This document shows, one piece after another, positions 52,208 to 64,000 of a stretch of DNA of 64,000 bases. This DNA comes from Gymnogyps californianus (taxonomy: Eukaryota; Chordata; Aves; Accipitriformes; Cathartidae). The stretch is taken from the NCBI RefSeq assembly GCF_018139145.2, contig NW_026114290.1, positions 62,001 to 126,000 on the forward strand, read 5' to 3'. The position numbers were made by a program, and so were the translations under genes. The notes below the pieces were generated by a model. That model saw only the letters and a program-made list of their open reading frames with translations. It was not told the DNA's origin and ran no database searches. Position 1 is the stretch's first letter, and the number at the start of each line of letters is the position of its first letter.

Positions 52208-55200
52208 GTGAGTTTGGGTTGCTCGTTAGCTTGATGATTTTCTAAAAATCCCTGTTTAATTTGCAAGGAGCTTGGAGCCGTCTGCAGCCCCAGCTCTCCT
52301 CTAACAGCGCGCTCGTGCTTGGGGCACGCTGACCCCGAAGTGGATCACTGGGTTTTCGCCGCCGCCGAGTCGCTCGCTCCCATTTTAATTTAAGTGGGAG
52401 TAGAAACGTGCTCTCCGTGGTATGTCACCCGACTTGTCCGGGTGTTAGTCACGCTGCCGGCACCGCAGCCTCTTGCTGCACGAAATGTCTTCCCTCCTGG
52501 ATAAATGTTGAGGTTGGTGTCGATTGTTCTGGCTATAAACTCTTGAATTAATTTTTACGTGGTTTATAAAAAGTGGTGGTTTCATGTGCTCGACTCTTGT
52601 CGAGAATCGTCGGTCCCAGATTATCAATTAACGGATTAAAAGTTGGCTTTTCTGGCTGCAGCCTCGTGCTAAAGATAGCTGCTGGTCGTGGGTGAGTGCG
52701 CCAAGGGAGGGAAGGAGGAGAAAGTCCCGCTCCTCTAACGGCTCCGTATCAGACTTGTTCTAATAACAAAACTAGCAGCTGCTAATACTTTCTAAACTTG
52801 TGATTTTTCAGGTCTTTCAAGGCTGTCTCTGCAATTAAGAGAAAGGAAATGGCTAATTTCTGGGATCGGTTAGACTGTGAGTCTCTTGACCAGACAGACA
52901 TTTGAATATAAAACCACCTCTCTGCTTTTTTTGACGTGATACTTTTGAGTATTTGCATCTAGTTTTCCTTTCGCGGCTTTGTTTTAGCTTCTTAATCCTT
53001 GAAAGAAAAGAGTTGGCATCGCAGTTGGGTCGTTTCAGACTCTGAGCCTCGTACTGCGAGTCCAGACCGTGTTTCCGAGGTGCGGCGTGACTGTACGCAG
53101 GATAAAAGACCCGTTTGGGGAGCGCCCGGGGAATTGAGTTGCTTTCAGGTGGCTTTGAAAGACCCCGTGGCCGAGTTCTGGGTTTGAAGCTCGTTGCCGA
53201 GGTCGGGTGCCGCTGGCGTAAGCCCCCTTAAAATACGAACACGTGTTGGACTCCCTGAGCTGCTCGGAGGAGACCGAGGCTCGATGTTTGAGATGCGTTG
53301 ACTTCGCTTTTTAATTGCTTTGTCTGCCCGTTCATCAGAAATTTTTTGAGAGAGATTTGTCACTTCCACTTTGTGGTCGAGGCTCGTGTGCTTTGAAGAT
53401 CCGAGACCGATTTGCTTGGCGCCCTGAATTGATCTCGGATAAACTTTTGCTATTTTCTGAGCCCTTCGGTAGCGGCAATATTAAAACAGATTCAAGCATG
53501 AGGATGCTTGGAGGGAGGTGGGGTCTGATTTGGGTTGGGGGAGGACAGTTTTTGGGGCACAAACCCTTCTCGGATACAAACTGCTTAATTCTCGAGGTAA
53601 AAACCTCGTCAACCTGCAGCTCCTGGCCAGGAAACACCCTGCAACTTTCTTCCATCCCTGTGGCTTAATTGCCCTTTGAACCTGCGGATCTCTGTTTGTA
53701 GCTGGATACTCCGCTTCTCCTGCTGCTAATTAAAGGATTTGAGGCTAAATTGATCTTGTTGGAAAACTCTTTCCAGGCTACGGAGCGCTAATACGTGCTT
53801 GCAGCGCGTAGCTGGTTGAAGGAAATCTCGTACCTAGCACGTTTAAGCAGTTTAATTTCTATTAAATCGATGTTATTAATTCTAAATTATGCTTTTGCTG
53901 GATGGGACGGGACGAAGTTTGTTCCGTTAGTCTCAAGAATGAGAAATTTAGTCTCTGCTTTTACAGATACTTGAAGTTTTTGCATGTAACTTGCTGGAAA
54001 AGTGGGGAAAATCTGATACCGGGGCTGGGTAATGTGCGGATTCAAAAGGGAATTTACCCACAGAGGAAACTACGGAGTACTAAAAGCAGGAGAAATTTAA
54101 GCAAAGTGGGAGACTTTCTGAAAATGTATTTTACACGATGTTTCCCACTTATTTTAAGCAGATTCTTGGCTTCATATGTTGGATTTGCCTTGTATGGTGT
54201 ACTGGATAGCTGTATTTGCCTGAGGTGGACTAAAGTACCTGTTACGTCATCTATAATGACCTACGACGTTGCCTATATGACCAAAATCATTGATTTTCTT
54301 TTTTTGGGTGGGTTCTGCTGGGTTTAACAACAGTTTTAACTTCACCGTTGACTCTGGTTGTGGGGTATCGCTCATCCGTGTCCTCCCCTCCCTTAAATAC
54401 CAGAAATCCTCCGCTCGGAGAAGCAAACCAGTTTGATGAGCAAATAACGTTGTCACGTTTGTCCTCGTTCCCGTTGGTTTTATTAAAACAGCTCGTTTTT
54501 CTATATATTTTCTTGCTTTAAAATCACAGCGACTCTTGCGGCGGTATTAAGGTTCTCCTGCTGTAGCAAATTGCGGGTTTTACCCTGAAATAAAAAGGCT
54601 GCGTGGTATTTGGGGCTGGCACTGGAGTATTGCCTTGAGTGCTGCTGGTTTTTTTGGCAGCTATTCAATATTACGCAGGTCTGAGTATTACAGAACAGAA
54701 ATTACAGGCGCAACTTGGTGCACGTTTACTCCTCTTCAGGCTTCATCCAGGCACGGATTTATTTAAATGCTTAAAAAGTGCTTAGTGCTGGTGTCTGAGG
54801 AAGGTCTGTGAATGCAGGAGGAGTCTGAGGTTAGGGTCAGGAGGAGGAAAACCTTGCCTGGTATCCAAAACACCGGTAACTCCCGATTTTTTTTTTTTTT
54901 TTTTATTATCTGCTGTTTTGCTAGCTCTTCCTAGGAAAAGCCTTATCTTCAGCTTCAGCCCAGGCTGCCCGCGCAGCCCTTGGTAAGCAATATCCAACGT
55001 ACGGACTCGGACTTTGGAACATCAAAATAACGTTCCTGGGGTCGCGTCCGGGTCTGCGACCGCCCTTAGCTTTGGATGCCGATGTGGAAATTCAGAGATC
55101 CAGGTGAATCAGGTACTAAAAGCGCTTGGTTTTGGTTTCTCTGACCACAAAACGGCATGAGAGTGGCTGTCCCGGACTGCGACAGCGATCTTTTTAATTA

Positions 55201-56486
55201 AATCCGCCCCGTTTCCTTCTGCGTTGCTTCCCCGTTTGGTGTTTACAGGGTTTATGAAAGCCAACGGAGAGATAAAGCTGTTTTCAAGTTGTGCAATCGG
55301 ATGGCGCCCGCGCACGCTCCTATCTTGATCAGTGTGGTGGCTGTTTTCGGTACAGAACAGCCTGGTCGTGGAGTTAAAAAAAGGAGCAAAAAGTGATATA
55401 TTGAGCAAAAATGGGGTTTATTTTCCCAGCAGTCAACTCTTCTCGTTCAGTCGGTATCCAGGACCAATTCAGCAGCGACTCTACGAACAAACCGTCTCGT
55501 ACTGAAGCTTTCAAATTCAATTCCTGGATCGAATTCAATATTTTCCTTTCCTTTGTTTGCGGTGTTGGGAAGGGCCCTTGGATCAAGGGTCGTTCGGTCG
55601 CCGCTTCGCATTCGAATGTCAAACGCGGGGCGTTATTAAAGGAGCGCCGAAGTCGAAAGAAATTGGACTTTCAATATAAACCGCAACTATTAAGGGGGGA
55701 AAAACGGCTACACGTGAGAAGTTGGGAAGCGTTAATTAATAGAGGAATCTGTTTTGGAAGTGTCTGAGCCTCCGGAGCAAGGCTCGTTAGGAGGATGAAT
55801 TAATGCGGATCTGGAGGGCTGAGATACCCCTGTGCCAGCACTGAGTCTCGGAAGATAAAGCGTGTGGCCGCAAGCTGAGAAAAACATATAGAAGAGGTAC
55901 GTATGTACATATGGAACTGAACTTCAGCTTTCCGCTGCGTTACTGCAGAGCTGCGCGGGCTGTCGTGGCTCTTAGAAAATCAGAGGGCACTTGCCAGAAG
56001 AAATCGGTGACCGCTGGACGACGTGGTGCTTCCTGGAGCGGTTTTCTGTACTTGCACAAAGATTTGGACCCAACACGACCTTGGAATTTATTTTGTGATG
56101 ATTGTGACAAACTGAGATGCGTATTTTCTCGGACACGTATGCTGACTGTTCTCCGTTTCGGGTGGGGTTTTCCCCCGCTCGATTTGCTGGGAAACTTGAG
56201 GTTTTACTACTAATTTATAGGCACGTAGAAATCCTAGCAGGGGATCTTGGTGGTAGAGCATCGCTTGTGTGTTAGCGGTGGCTTGGGATGAGCGAAATCC
56301 AACCGCAGCACGTGGAAAATACTGAGTCTTGTGACTGTTTTCAACTGAATTGGGTTTTTTTTTGTCCCAGAGCTGGACGAACCCCGCGGAGCGCAGCCTT
56401 CGTTTGCTCCAACAGCCTTTGCCGAGATAAGATTCCCCAGACAAAATAAGCGGTTTTGGCAAGATAGCTGCTCTCGGCGTCGATTT

Positions 56487-56536
<50 letters not shown>

Positions 56537-56539
56537 CTT

Positions 56540-56571
<32 letters not shown>

Positions 56572-56591
56572 TTTCTTTTTTTTTTCTTTTT
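56487..56591. repeat. ~105-nt poly(T) tract followed by TTTGGCAG
   Basis: Nearly pure T with a few single C interruptions, then TTTTTGGCAGGCGCGG. On the + strand it looks like an extreme polypyrimidine tract with an AG; on the minus strand it is a poly(A) tract. Confidence 0.95.
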
Positions 56592-59324
56592 GGCAGGCGC
56601 GGAGTCAGGTGGCCTTGTGCGTTGAGCCGGGGCTGCTCTGTCCCACGGAGGCGAGATGTTGAAGCCTGGGCTATCTCTTGGTGGTGACCTCCTCTCAGCT
56701 GATGATCGTTCGGCCGCTTAAATGGAGAAGAGACTCGAGAGGTAAAGAGCGGTCTGCGGACCGGACACGATGCGCTAGCTGGAAAGAGACGTCTTTGTGA
56801 GGGTCTTCTGCTCTGACGCTTCTCTTCGAGCCTTTCTGGTGATAGTGTGAGAGGTTCAGGACACTCCAGGAGTGAAAAAAGAGTGTAGAAGCCTTGAAAT
56901 GGGGAATCTTCTGAGGTTGACCCAAACCTGAGAGGTCTTGGCGAGCTGTGGAGCTTGGAGAACTATCCCAGAATGGACAATCGGCGGTGGAGACATCGGT
57001 GGGAGAGACCCAAGACCTTCCCTGCTCTGCAGATCCGAAGCTGAGGGAGCAGCAAGCCTCGGCAATATCTGAATCTGCCTTTTTGCCATCGTATTCATCT
57101 CCTCGGCGTATCTGCAAAGGTGTTTTTTGCTTTCCTACGAGAGCTGGCAGCTCCTCTCGGTGCTAGGTGAGCGCTGTCTCGCCTTCTCCCAGATGTTGTT
57201 CCTCGTTAGAGGAATGTGGATGGGACCTCGATGGATTTGTAGCAACTAAATCGGCTTAAAATAGGAGCTTCCAGGTGAGGAGGAGCACTTAAATCATTTC
57301 TAGGGCCAATATTAGCAGGTTCCTTGTTAGCCAGCGTGTTGCTGGAAAATTTGGGGGAGTCTTAGGGAGGAGCTGAGGGGTGAATTTTAGTGGAAAACAT
57401 AAGAACGCTTAAAACATCAGTAAAATAATTTTAGTAAAGCCATGGCACACTAAAGATTAAGGTTAATCACGTTACGCTTCTGTACGTGCTTCGAGTATAA
57501 AATTCTGTGTGTGATGGTTGAATGTGGAGGTGATGAAACACAATCCGATTTTTCTGGTGTATGAGAATACCAGGAACGGTTGTAACTCGTTTGGCTCGGG
57601 TCGTTAGTCTTTGCTCTTGCAGAAATTAGAGGTCTGCGCCGTGCGGTCAGTTTAGTTGGGAGAGAAACGGTCACCCGCAATCCTGGGATGCAGCAGGATG
57701 GGTGTTCTTCTCCTTTAGCAAACATAAACGTCCCGAGTTTTGTGATTTTTGTGGTTTTTTGGGGTTTTTTTTAATACCCAAATGCCTGTTTCTGAAGAGC
57801 AGGCAACCAGGGTTTTTGTACGATACCTTGGATTTCGCTAATTCGGTATTAAAAAGTCAGGATCTGCTGGCAAAAGTGAATTTGGAGGAAAACTTTGTAA
57901 TTTAACAGCGACAAAATTACAAATGCCAACCTTTTTGAGTCAGCGTAACTCTATTTTCAGATACTACATGAATCATTTGTTAGTACTGCAGTGGATTTTT
58001 TCTTGGCCTTAGCCTTTCTTTAGGGTAAAATCCTTCTTTTCACTGTTTCTGGGGGTTTTGTGACATCCCTTACACCCCGTACTCTTCAAGCCTTGACTTG
58101 AATTCACCCATTAATCGGGATTGAAACATTTTTCCTCCCAAGCTAACGTGATTGCCAGCCTGTAAACAGTACCTGCTCATTCAGATTTATCCCGATGGGG
58201 GGAAAAAAACAGCAAAGATTGGTGATTTAAAAGGTTTACGTTACTGATTTTTAGTTTGTTTTTTGTAGTTGCAAATCTTACTAGGAGATCTGGCGTCTTA
58301 CTACTTATCTTACTACTCCTGTGAGTAAGTGCTGTTCGTGGAGGTCTTAACCTCTGGAAGCGTACAGAGGATGCCGGAGAAAGAACTTCGTTGAACAAGT
58401 CTGAAAATTTAAATTACTGGCGCTACAGAGGTCAAATCGTGTAGATTTTTAGAAGACAGAAAATACGCATTTATTTTGTTCAATACTTTGCTATGGGAGT
58501 GTTTTTGTAGGAAACGCGTGAATTCTGCTGCTGAAGGAAGAGTCGCTCTTCGGAGTTATTCCTTCCCCCTCCCAAAGGAAATTTAAAAGCCACTGAACGC
58601 ACAGAAGGTAAACTATGTTCTTAAATATTTTTTAAGCAAACGACCTCTTCCTCCAAGCTTCTGAGTTTGATTATTGAGAACCAGAGATGAAAACAAGTCC
58701 CGTCTGCATCTGTTCGAGGCTGTGGCTGTCACTAGCTGGAGTCAGCAGGAAAAAAAGAAAAAAAACAGTACTTGCATGAAAAAAACAACCCGTATTTGAG
58801 ATCTAATTTGTTTTATATTACCAGATAAGTGTGATTAGTGATATAATTGGGATTGGTGGCATTCACGGAGCAGGTCTGTTAACGGTGATACTTGTGAAAC
58901 AGCGATGCTGGCAGAATTAGGGCTGGTTTAGGTTTATAATCACTAAAAAGAACCAGAAGTGGCCAGAACGGACCACGGGTTGTATCGGAAAACGTAGGTA
59001 GCGAAGCACGCAACGCCGCTGGGTGTTTCAAGCTTTCGGTGGATTTACCTGCCTGCAGGGAGCTGCTAGGTCGTCTCTGAGAAGAAATCAGCGTTGTGAG
59101 TATTTAACGAGCTCGTTTAGCCTGGGTGCAGGGTTTGGGACGTGGTTTATCCTTTGAGCTGCTTTGGTGTCCACCTTCCTCTAGGGTGGGCTTTGTTAGG
59201 AAGCCGAACCGGCAGCAAACAACCGAGTAAAGAGTGAGTATGGCACTCATAAGATCAGTTTAACCTCTGAAGAACCAGCACTAAAATGTCAATTAAAAGC
59301 TGGCAGTAATTGCTGTGGTGTGAC

Positions 59325-59395
59325 AAAGCCCTGAGCAACCTGTTTGAACTTCTGAAGTCGGTCCTACGGGGACCTCCAGACATCCCTTTCAGCCT
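59325..59395 (+). mobile_element. Possible diverged CR1 LINE 3' end
   Basis: CTGAGCAACCTG, CTGAAGTCGGTCCT and GACCTCCAGACATCCCTTTC follow the order of a CR1 3' terminal consensus as I remember it, without the terminal octamer repeat. Short and old. Confidence 0.35.
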
Positions 59396-60394
59396 TCGGT
59401 ATTTCTCACCCAAGGGCAGGTGAGTCTTGCTTTGCCTTAGCTAAATCTTCCCTGCCCGCTTGCTAGGGCTAAGCTTAAAGTTAGTCAGAGCTGTTAAGCT
59501 GGTCCTTTGGCCTCTTAGGTTTTGTATGCGTTACTAGGTGCTGAATTCCCTTTGCTGGGGGGCAAAAAGCATCGCGTCTCCCGTATCCTTTATGGTCTGT
59601 CCTGCCCCTGAAAATGGAATTAAGGATTTTTTATTTTTTTTTTAAATAGTTTGTTTATTGGCTCTAATACAAGGCGAGCTGGCTCTGCAGGTGTGGTGAG
59701 TACTCCACGAGCGCAAGCGATGTTAAAAAGGCGTTGGTTGTGGTTACGGTCATCTTCCTAGAGATTGTCTTTGAGGTAGAAGCTGAAATCTCGTGTTTGG
59801 TGCTTTTTTTTTAGGTAATTTCTGTGAAAAGCTGGAGCGTGAGCGATTGCTGTTCTTGCGTTGGGCTGCGGATGGGTTCGAGACCTCTTGTAAGCTGCTA
59901 AGCCAGGCTTTGAGATGCCTAAAGCTGGGCAGCAGTCCCAGGTGTTTGGTTAAACCCAGGTCTTGCAACCGGCTTAAACTAACTGGAAAGGACTTTCTGG
60001 GCTGGAAAGAGCTTTTTGAATAATCTGCAGGGTTTTTTTTTTTTTTTTGTTTGGGGCAAGGTTAACACGAGGGAACGGACCTGTGCTTGTTGAAGTTCTC
60101 AGAAAGAGCTGTTTTGGGTTGGTTAGCTCAAATTCAATCATTTTTCTCAGTATATTTAAATTCCAAAGCATGCACGCTTTGGATGACGGTCTGGACCGTT
60201 GTCTTGGATCCCTTCACCCGTCCACATCTGCGTTGCGATGCCTTTCATCATCAAAGGTTCCTGGTTTTCTGGCTCATACGTAGCGTTTCCTACAACTAAA
60301 AATAGAAATCTGGAGAAGAAAAAGGCAAAGGATAAAAGTTAGCGATGTTTTTTGGCTGCACTTCTGAATTAACCCGCGTTTCTTTTCCTTACAG

Positions 60395-60488
60395 ATCTTT
60401 CTTTCAATAGTAGCTTCGAAAATGAAGGTCAGAGGGTTCAGCTGGTGAAGGAGAACCGAACACCTCGAAGGGTCAACTCTGATTTCAG
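60395..60488 (+). other. Orphan exon-like segment (94 nt)
   Basis: Acceptor TTTTCCTTACAG and donor CAG|GTAACT flank a 94-nt segment with one open frame (L-S-F-N-S-S-F-E-N-E-G-Q-R-V, then QLVKENRTPRRVNSDFR). Not recognised. Candidate upstream or alternative exon of the next gene. Confidence 0.3.
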
Positions 60489-62370
60489 GTAACTTATCCT
60501 GAATTTTCCTCCTGTGCCGATAAGTGCATGATTTACGGGGTGCGGCTTATTTCCAGCGTTTTGGGGCAGTAACGTCTCTTTTGGGGGTGTCACCGGAGAG
60601 AAGGTGATGTAAAGCAGGACTGCAGGAATGAATTACAGCCGGGGCTGAGCTGCGCTCGTTGCCTTCGGGTGCTTTGGATTGAGTAGATCTCGTACAAGCT
60701 GCAGCGAACGTATCCCTGGATTTGCCGGATTTACCGATAGGTGTTTGCCGATGCGAGTGAGTAGAGACCGAGTTATATGAACCTTTGGCTTCATTAAGGC
60801 TGGATCAAACTTGATTGTCCTGATACTTCATTAGGTGCAGAATTTAAATCCCCTTTACCAAGGGAGCTGATTCCGGCAGGGAAAATAAGAGGCAGAAACA
60901 GCGGAGAGCTGAGGTGAGAGCGCGAGGTCAGGGAGAAGCTTCACACACATGAAATAATTCAGAGTTTTCTGTATCTTGGTGTGTTTCTCTGGTATTTAAG
61001 AATAGCAGACACGGGGCTTTTTTTTGCTCCCCTTCACGTACACGTACAGCTCTATCTCCCGTACCCCTCGGCCGACGCTTTGAGCGAGTCCAGGTGGTCT
61101 CCCCACGGCTGCCACCGAGTCCGAATTTGGCCGCTTTCTGCTCAGTTGGGTGTTTTGGGGAGCCTGCTTCCGTCCCGGATGCCCGTCAGGCAGCGCTGTG
61201 CCGAGCTGCCTTCTCTTGGGGGTTTGTATCCCACCCAGCTCAGGAAAACGGGATGCAACTGTGATGTTTTTTGGTGTCTCTACCCAGAACTCGCTCTTCT
61301 AAGTGTGGGTTTTCTTTTTTTCTGGTAGTTTGCCCTAAAAGGCTCAGTAATAAATGGGGAAAATCACCCCAAACACACAACTATTGGGGTTTTTTTTATG
61401 ACTTCAGCTTTAAAACTACTTGGTTGGCTTTGAATCTGAATATTCTGCCAAGACTGGGGATTTATTCTGTCCGATAATTTATTATCTCCAATAATAATAA
61501 TCTCCAAGGTTTGTATGGTTACAGACGTAGCCCAGACACGATGAGCGATTGGCTTTCTGAAGTCTCGGGTGGGAAAGGCCGTATTTTAAATATCCGGCTG
61601 CTCTAGGAATGCCTTGACCTTGGAGGATTTTTTTGTTCGTGGACAGCAAGAAGCAAAATTGGGGGGAAAAAAAACCCAAACCCTTCATCTTTCCAGGAAA
61701 AGAGCAGTTCTTGCGAGTATTAGGCTGGAGTAGAGAGTGGGCATCAAATCTTTTTTGTTCTCGAACTGCAGGGGTGAAAATAGCGCACGCTGGGGTCGTA
61801 CCTATAGGATGCTTAAATTTGGCACTGTAGTTGAAAACTGATAGTAGAATGGGTAAAAAAAGTCATTTTTCTGACTTGGAATAGATAAAGCTCTCTTCAA
61901 CAGCTTTTCTGAGTTGTGTAGTCACCTACACCCGGGTTCTGCCGTCTTCTCCATCCGCCTCGGTGCGCTTGAGTGCTCTGGGGATTGATGGAATTGAGTT
62001 TGGGATCACGACGTTGGGTGCTGCTGTCTTGAAATAGATAACTGGGGGAAGGCTCAGACGTGATAAGTTAACTACAAAGATAACCGGCAGCCAGCTAGTT
62101 TGGGCTTTGCTCACGGGGCAGCTACGGTGAGACACGCCGATGTGCGAATCCGTATCCTCTGGCACTGTCTGTCTGCCGTAACGGGAGCCGGTGGCAGTTT
62201 GGGCTGTGCCGGCAGGCGAGGACACGGTACCGAGCTTGGACGGCGTCGTAGAGTGGTGGAGGGACCGTAAGTTCCCCCCTCTAGATCTTGGGCTGTTGGA
62301 CAGGGGACCCGTCGCTCGGTGGTGCTGGGGACGTCTCAGTTGATCCCACTGGATGGGGATGCTTTAGGGT

Positions 62371-64000
62371 TGTGGTGGGTTGACCTTGGCTGGACACCAG
62401 GTGCCCACCCAGCCGCTCCGTGACTCCCTCTCCTTGACGGGACGGGGTGGGGAGAAAAAATTATGATGAAAGGCTGATCGGTCAAGCTAAGGCCAGGGAG
62501 ATCACTCAGCAGTTACTGTCATGGGCAGAACAGACTCGATTTAGGGAAATTAGTTTAATTTATTGGCAATCAAAGGTCAGAAGGATAATGAAAAATAAAC
62601 CCAAATCTTAAAACACCTTGCCCTCACCCCTCCCTTCTTCCCGAGCTCAACTTCACTCCCAATTTCTCCACCTCCTCCCCCCGAGTGGCGCAGGGGGACG
62701 GGGAATGGGGGCTGCGGTCAGTTCATCACACGTTGTCTCTGCCTCTCCTTCCTCCTCACGCTCTTCCCCTGCTCCAGCGTGGGGTCCCTCCCACGGGAGA
62801 CAGTCCTCCACGAACTTTTCCAACGCGAGTCCTTCCCACGGGCTGCAGTTCTTCACGAACCGCTCCGGCGTGGGCCCTTTCCCCGGGGCGCAGTCCTTCG
62901 GGAACAGACTGCTCCAGCGTGGCTCCCCCGCGGGGTCACAGGTCCTGCCAGCAAACCTGCTCCAGCCTGGGCTCCTCTTCACGGGGTCCCAGCTTCCTTC
63001 AGGGAACATCCCCTCCTCTGGTGTGGGGTCCTCCATGGGCTGCAGGGTAGAAACCTGCTCCACCATGGACCTCCACGGGCTTGCAGGGGGGATGTCTGCT
63101 CCACTGTGGACCTCCACGGGCTGCAGGGTAGAAACCTGCTCCACTGTTGGACCTCCACGGGCTTGCAGGGTAGAAACCTGCTCCACTGTGGACCTCCACG
63201 GGCTTGCAGGGGGGATGTCTACTCCACTGTGGACCTCCATGGGCTGCAGGGTAGAAACCTGCTCCACTGTGGACCTGCATGGGCTGCAGGGTAGAAACCT
63301 GCTCCACTGTGGACCTCCATGGGCTGCAGGGTAGAAACCTGCTCCACCATGGACCTCCACGGGCTTGCAGGGGGGATGTCTGCTCCACTGTGGACCTCCA
63401 CGGGCTGCAGGGTAGAAACCTGCTCCACTGTTGGACCTCCATGGGCTTTCAGGGTAGAAACCTGCTCCGCTGTGGACCTCCACGGGCTGCAGAGTAGAAA
63501 CCTGTTCCACTGTTGGACCTCCATGGGCTTGCAGGGGGCACAGCCTGCTCCACCGTGGGCCTCCACAGGCTTGCAGGGTAGAAACCTGCTCCACTGTGGA
63601 CCTCTGTGGGCTGCAGGGTAGAAACCTGCTCCACTGGTGGACCTCTATGGGCTTGCAGGGGGGACAACCTGCTCCACTGTTGGACCTCCACAGGCTTGCA
63701 GGGTAGAAACCTGCTCCACTGTGGACCTCCATGGGCTTGCAGGGTAGAAACCTGCTTCACCTGGACCTCCACGGGCTGCAGGGGGTGTCTGCTTCACCAT
63801 GGACCTCCACGGGCTGCAGAGGGGACAACCTGTTCCACCGTGAATCTCCATGGGCTGCAGGGTAGAAACCTGCTCCACTGTGGACCTCCATGGGCTGCAG
63901 GGGGGTCATCTGTTCCACCACAGACCTGCACGGGCTTGTAGGGGGGACAACCTTGTCCACCGTGGACTCCACAGGCTTGCAGGGTGGAAGCCTGCTCCAC
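62371..64000 (-). mobile_element. Avian ERV LTR, antisense to AKAP8/BRD4 direction, cut by the window end
   Basis: Begins TGTGGTGGGTTGACCTTGGC, a bird ERV LTR edge I recognise, and continues with CTGGACACCAGGTGCCCACC. On the minus strand AATAAA lies in the segment at about 62560..62575, consistent with minus-strand orientation. The G/C-rich CTGCTCCAGCGTGGGG-type modules at 62750..63030 are part of this LTR type. From 63036 a ~40-bp module is tandemly expanded to the window end. No retroviral protein-coding region is seen inside the window. Confidence 0.75.
63036..64000. repeat. ~40-bp minisatellite inside the ERV LTR, expanded
   Basis: Repeated units with the order GGGCTGCAGGGTAGAAACC, TGCTCCACTGTGGACCTCCA. 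Variants have GGGCTTGCAG, a shorter GGGGGGATGTCTGCTCC form and single-base changes. Roughly two dozen units lie in the visible 965 bp, and the array runs past the edge. Variant units recur in blocks, so higher-order duplication occurred. Confidence 0.92.

Larger units (their letters stand above)
39352..62370. other. Long stretch without recognisable coding sequence, probably a first intron of the next gene
   Basis: About 23 kb. I searched both strands for BRD4 bromodomain and N-terminal sequence and other known domains and found none. ORFs are short and scattered. Notable contents are a ~105-nt poly(T) tract at 56487, a CR1-like 3' end near 59325, exon-like segments at 52124 and 60395, and several A/C-rich homopolymer tracts (43995.., 51407..). 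The assignment as intron follows from synteny and the upstream donors, not from coding evidence. Confidence 0.5.

Noticed and set aside
62653..63732. 359-codon minus-strand ORF and several plus-strand ORFs
   Set aside because: Produced by the ~40-bp minisatellite and G/C-rich modules of the ERV LTR; not a retroviral gene or a host gene.
39352..64000. BRD4 coding exons (bromodomain 1, N-terminus)
   Set aside because: I looked for the BRD4 N-terminal and bromodomain sequence in all frames and found none; only synteny points to BRD4.

Overview
The window is bird genomic DNA, most likely from a gene-dense microchromosome. It has spliced vertebrate genes with short GT-AG introns, strong CpG islands, very little CR1 sequence, and two long terminal repeats of types I recall from bird genomes. 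Two paralogous genes lie head to tail on the + strand: AKAP8L (5' part missing, coding exons 222..8267) and AKAP8 (complete, 14888..36803). Both encode nuclear A-kinase-anchor-type proteins with two C2H2-like AKAP95 zinc fingers and an acidic C-terminal tail. Matched exons of 142, 131 and 96 nt with identical phases show that they arose by tandem duplication.

Layout. 1..221 is an AKAP8L intron. 222..8267 holds ten AKAP8L coding exons; the intron at 4851..6169 carries a 38-copy array of a 21-bp unit that contains a consensus 5' splice site. 8268..14350 is 3' UTR followed by spacer with no recognisable gene. 14350..15560 is the AKAP8 CpG-island promoter, with five same-strand CCAAT boxes and the 19-nt first coding exon. 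14907..20993 is AKAP8 intron 1, with a 27-unit ~38-bp satellite. 20994..36803 holds the other AKAP8 exons; its introns contain a perfect hairpin, a minus-strand solo LTR and an eroded L2-type reverse-transcriptase remnant. 37.9..39.6 kb is a second large CpG island with cAMP-response-element palindromes and two candidate non-coding first exons. In mammals the order is WIZ, AKAP8L, AKAP8, BRD4, all on one strand, so this is the expected site of the BRD4 promoter, but no BRD4 coding exon lies inside the window. 39.4..62.3 kb is then probably a long first intron plus regulatory DNA, with at most two orphan exon-like segments. From 62371 to the window end is a minus-strand ERV LTR whose internal ~40-bp minisatellite has expanded.

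How the genes work together. In mammals AKAP8 (AKAP95) tethers type II PKA in the nucleus, recruits condensin, and acts in splicing and chromatin as condensates. AKAP8L (HA95) is its paralogue and lacks canonical RII binding. In this bird AKAP8 the zinc fingers and KRKQ-type basic stretch are intact, but I cannot find the canonical RII-binding amphipathic helix, and a DYG repeat is expanded in the low-complexity region. The predicted AKAP8 coding sequence sums to 2331 nt (776 aa plus stop) with every junction in frame, provided a 34-nt microexon is included.
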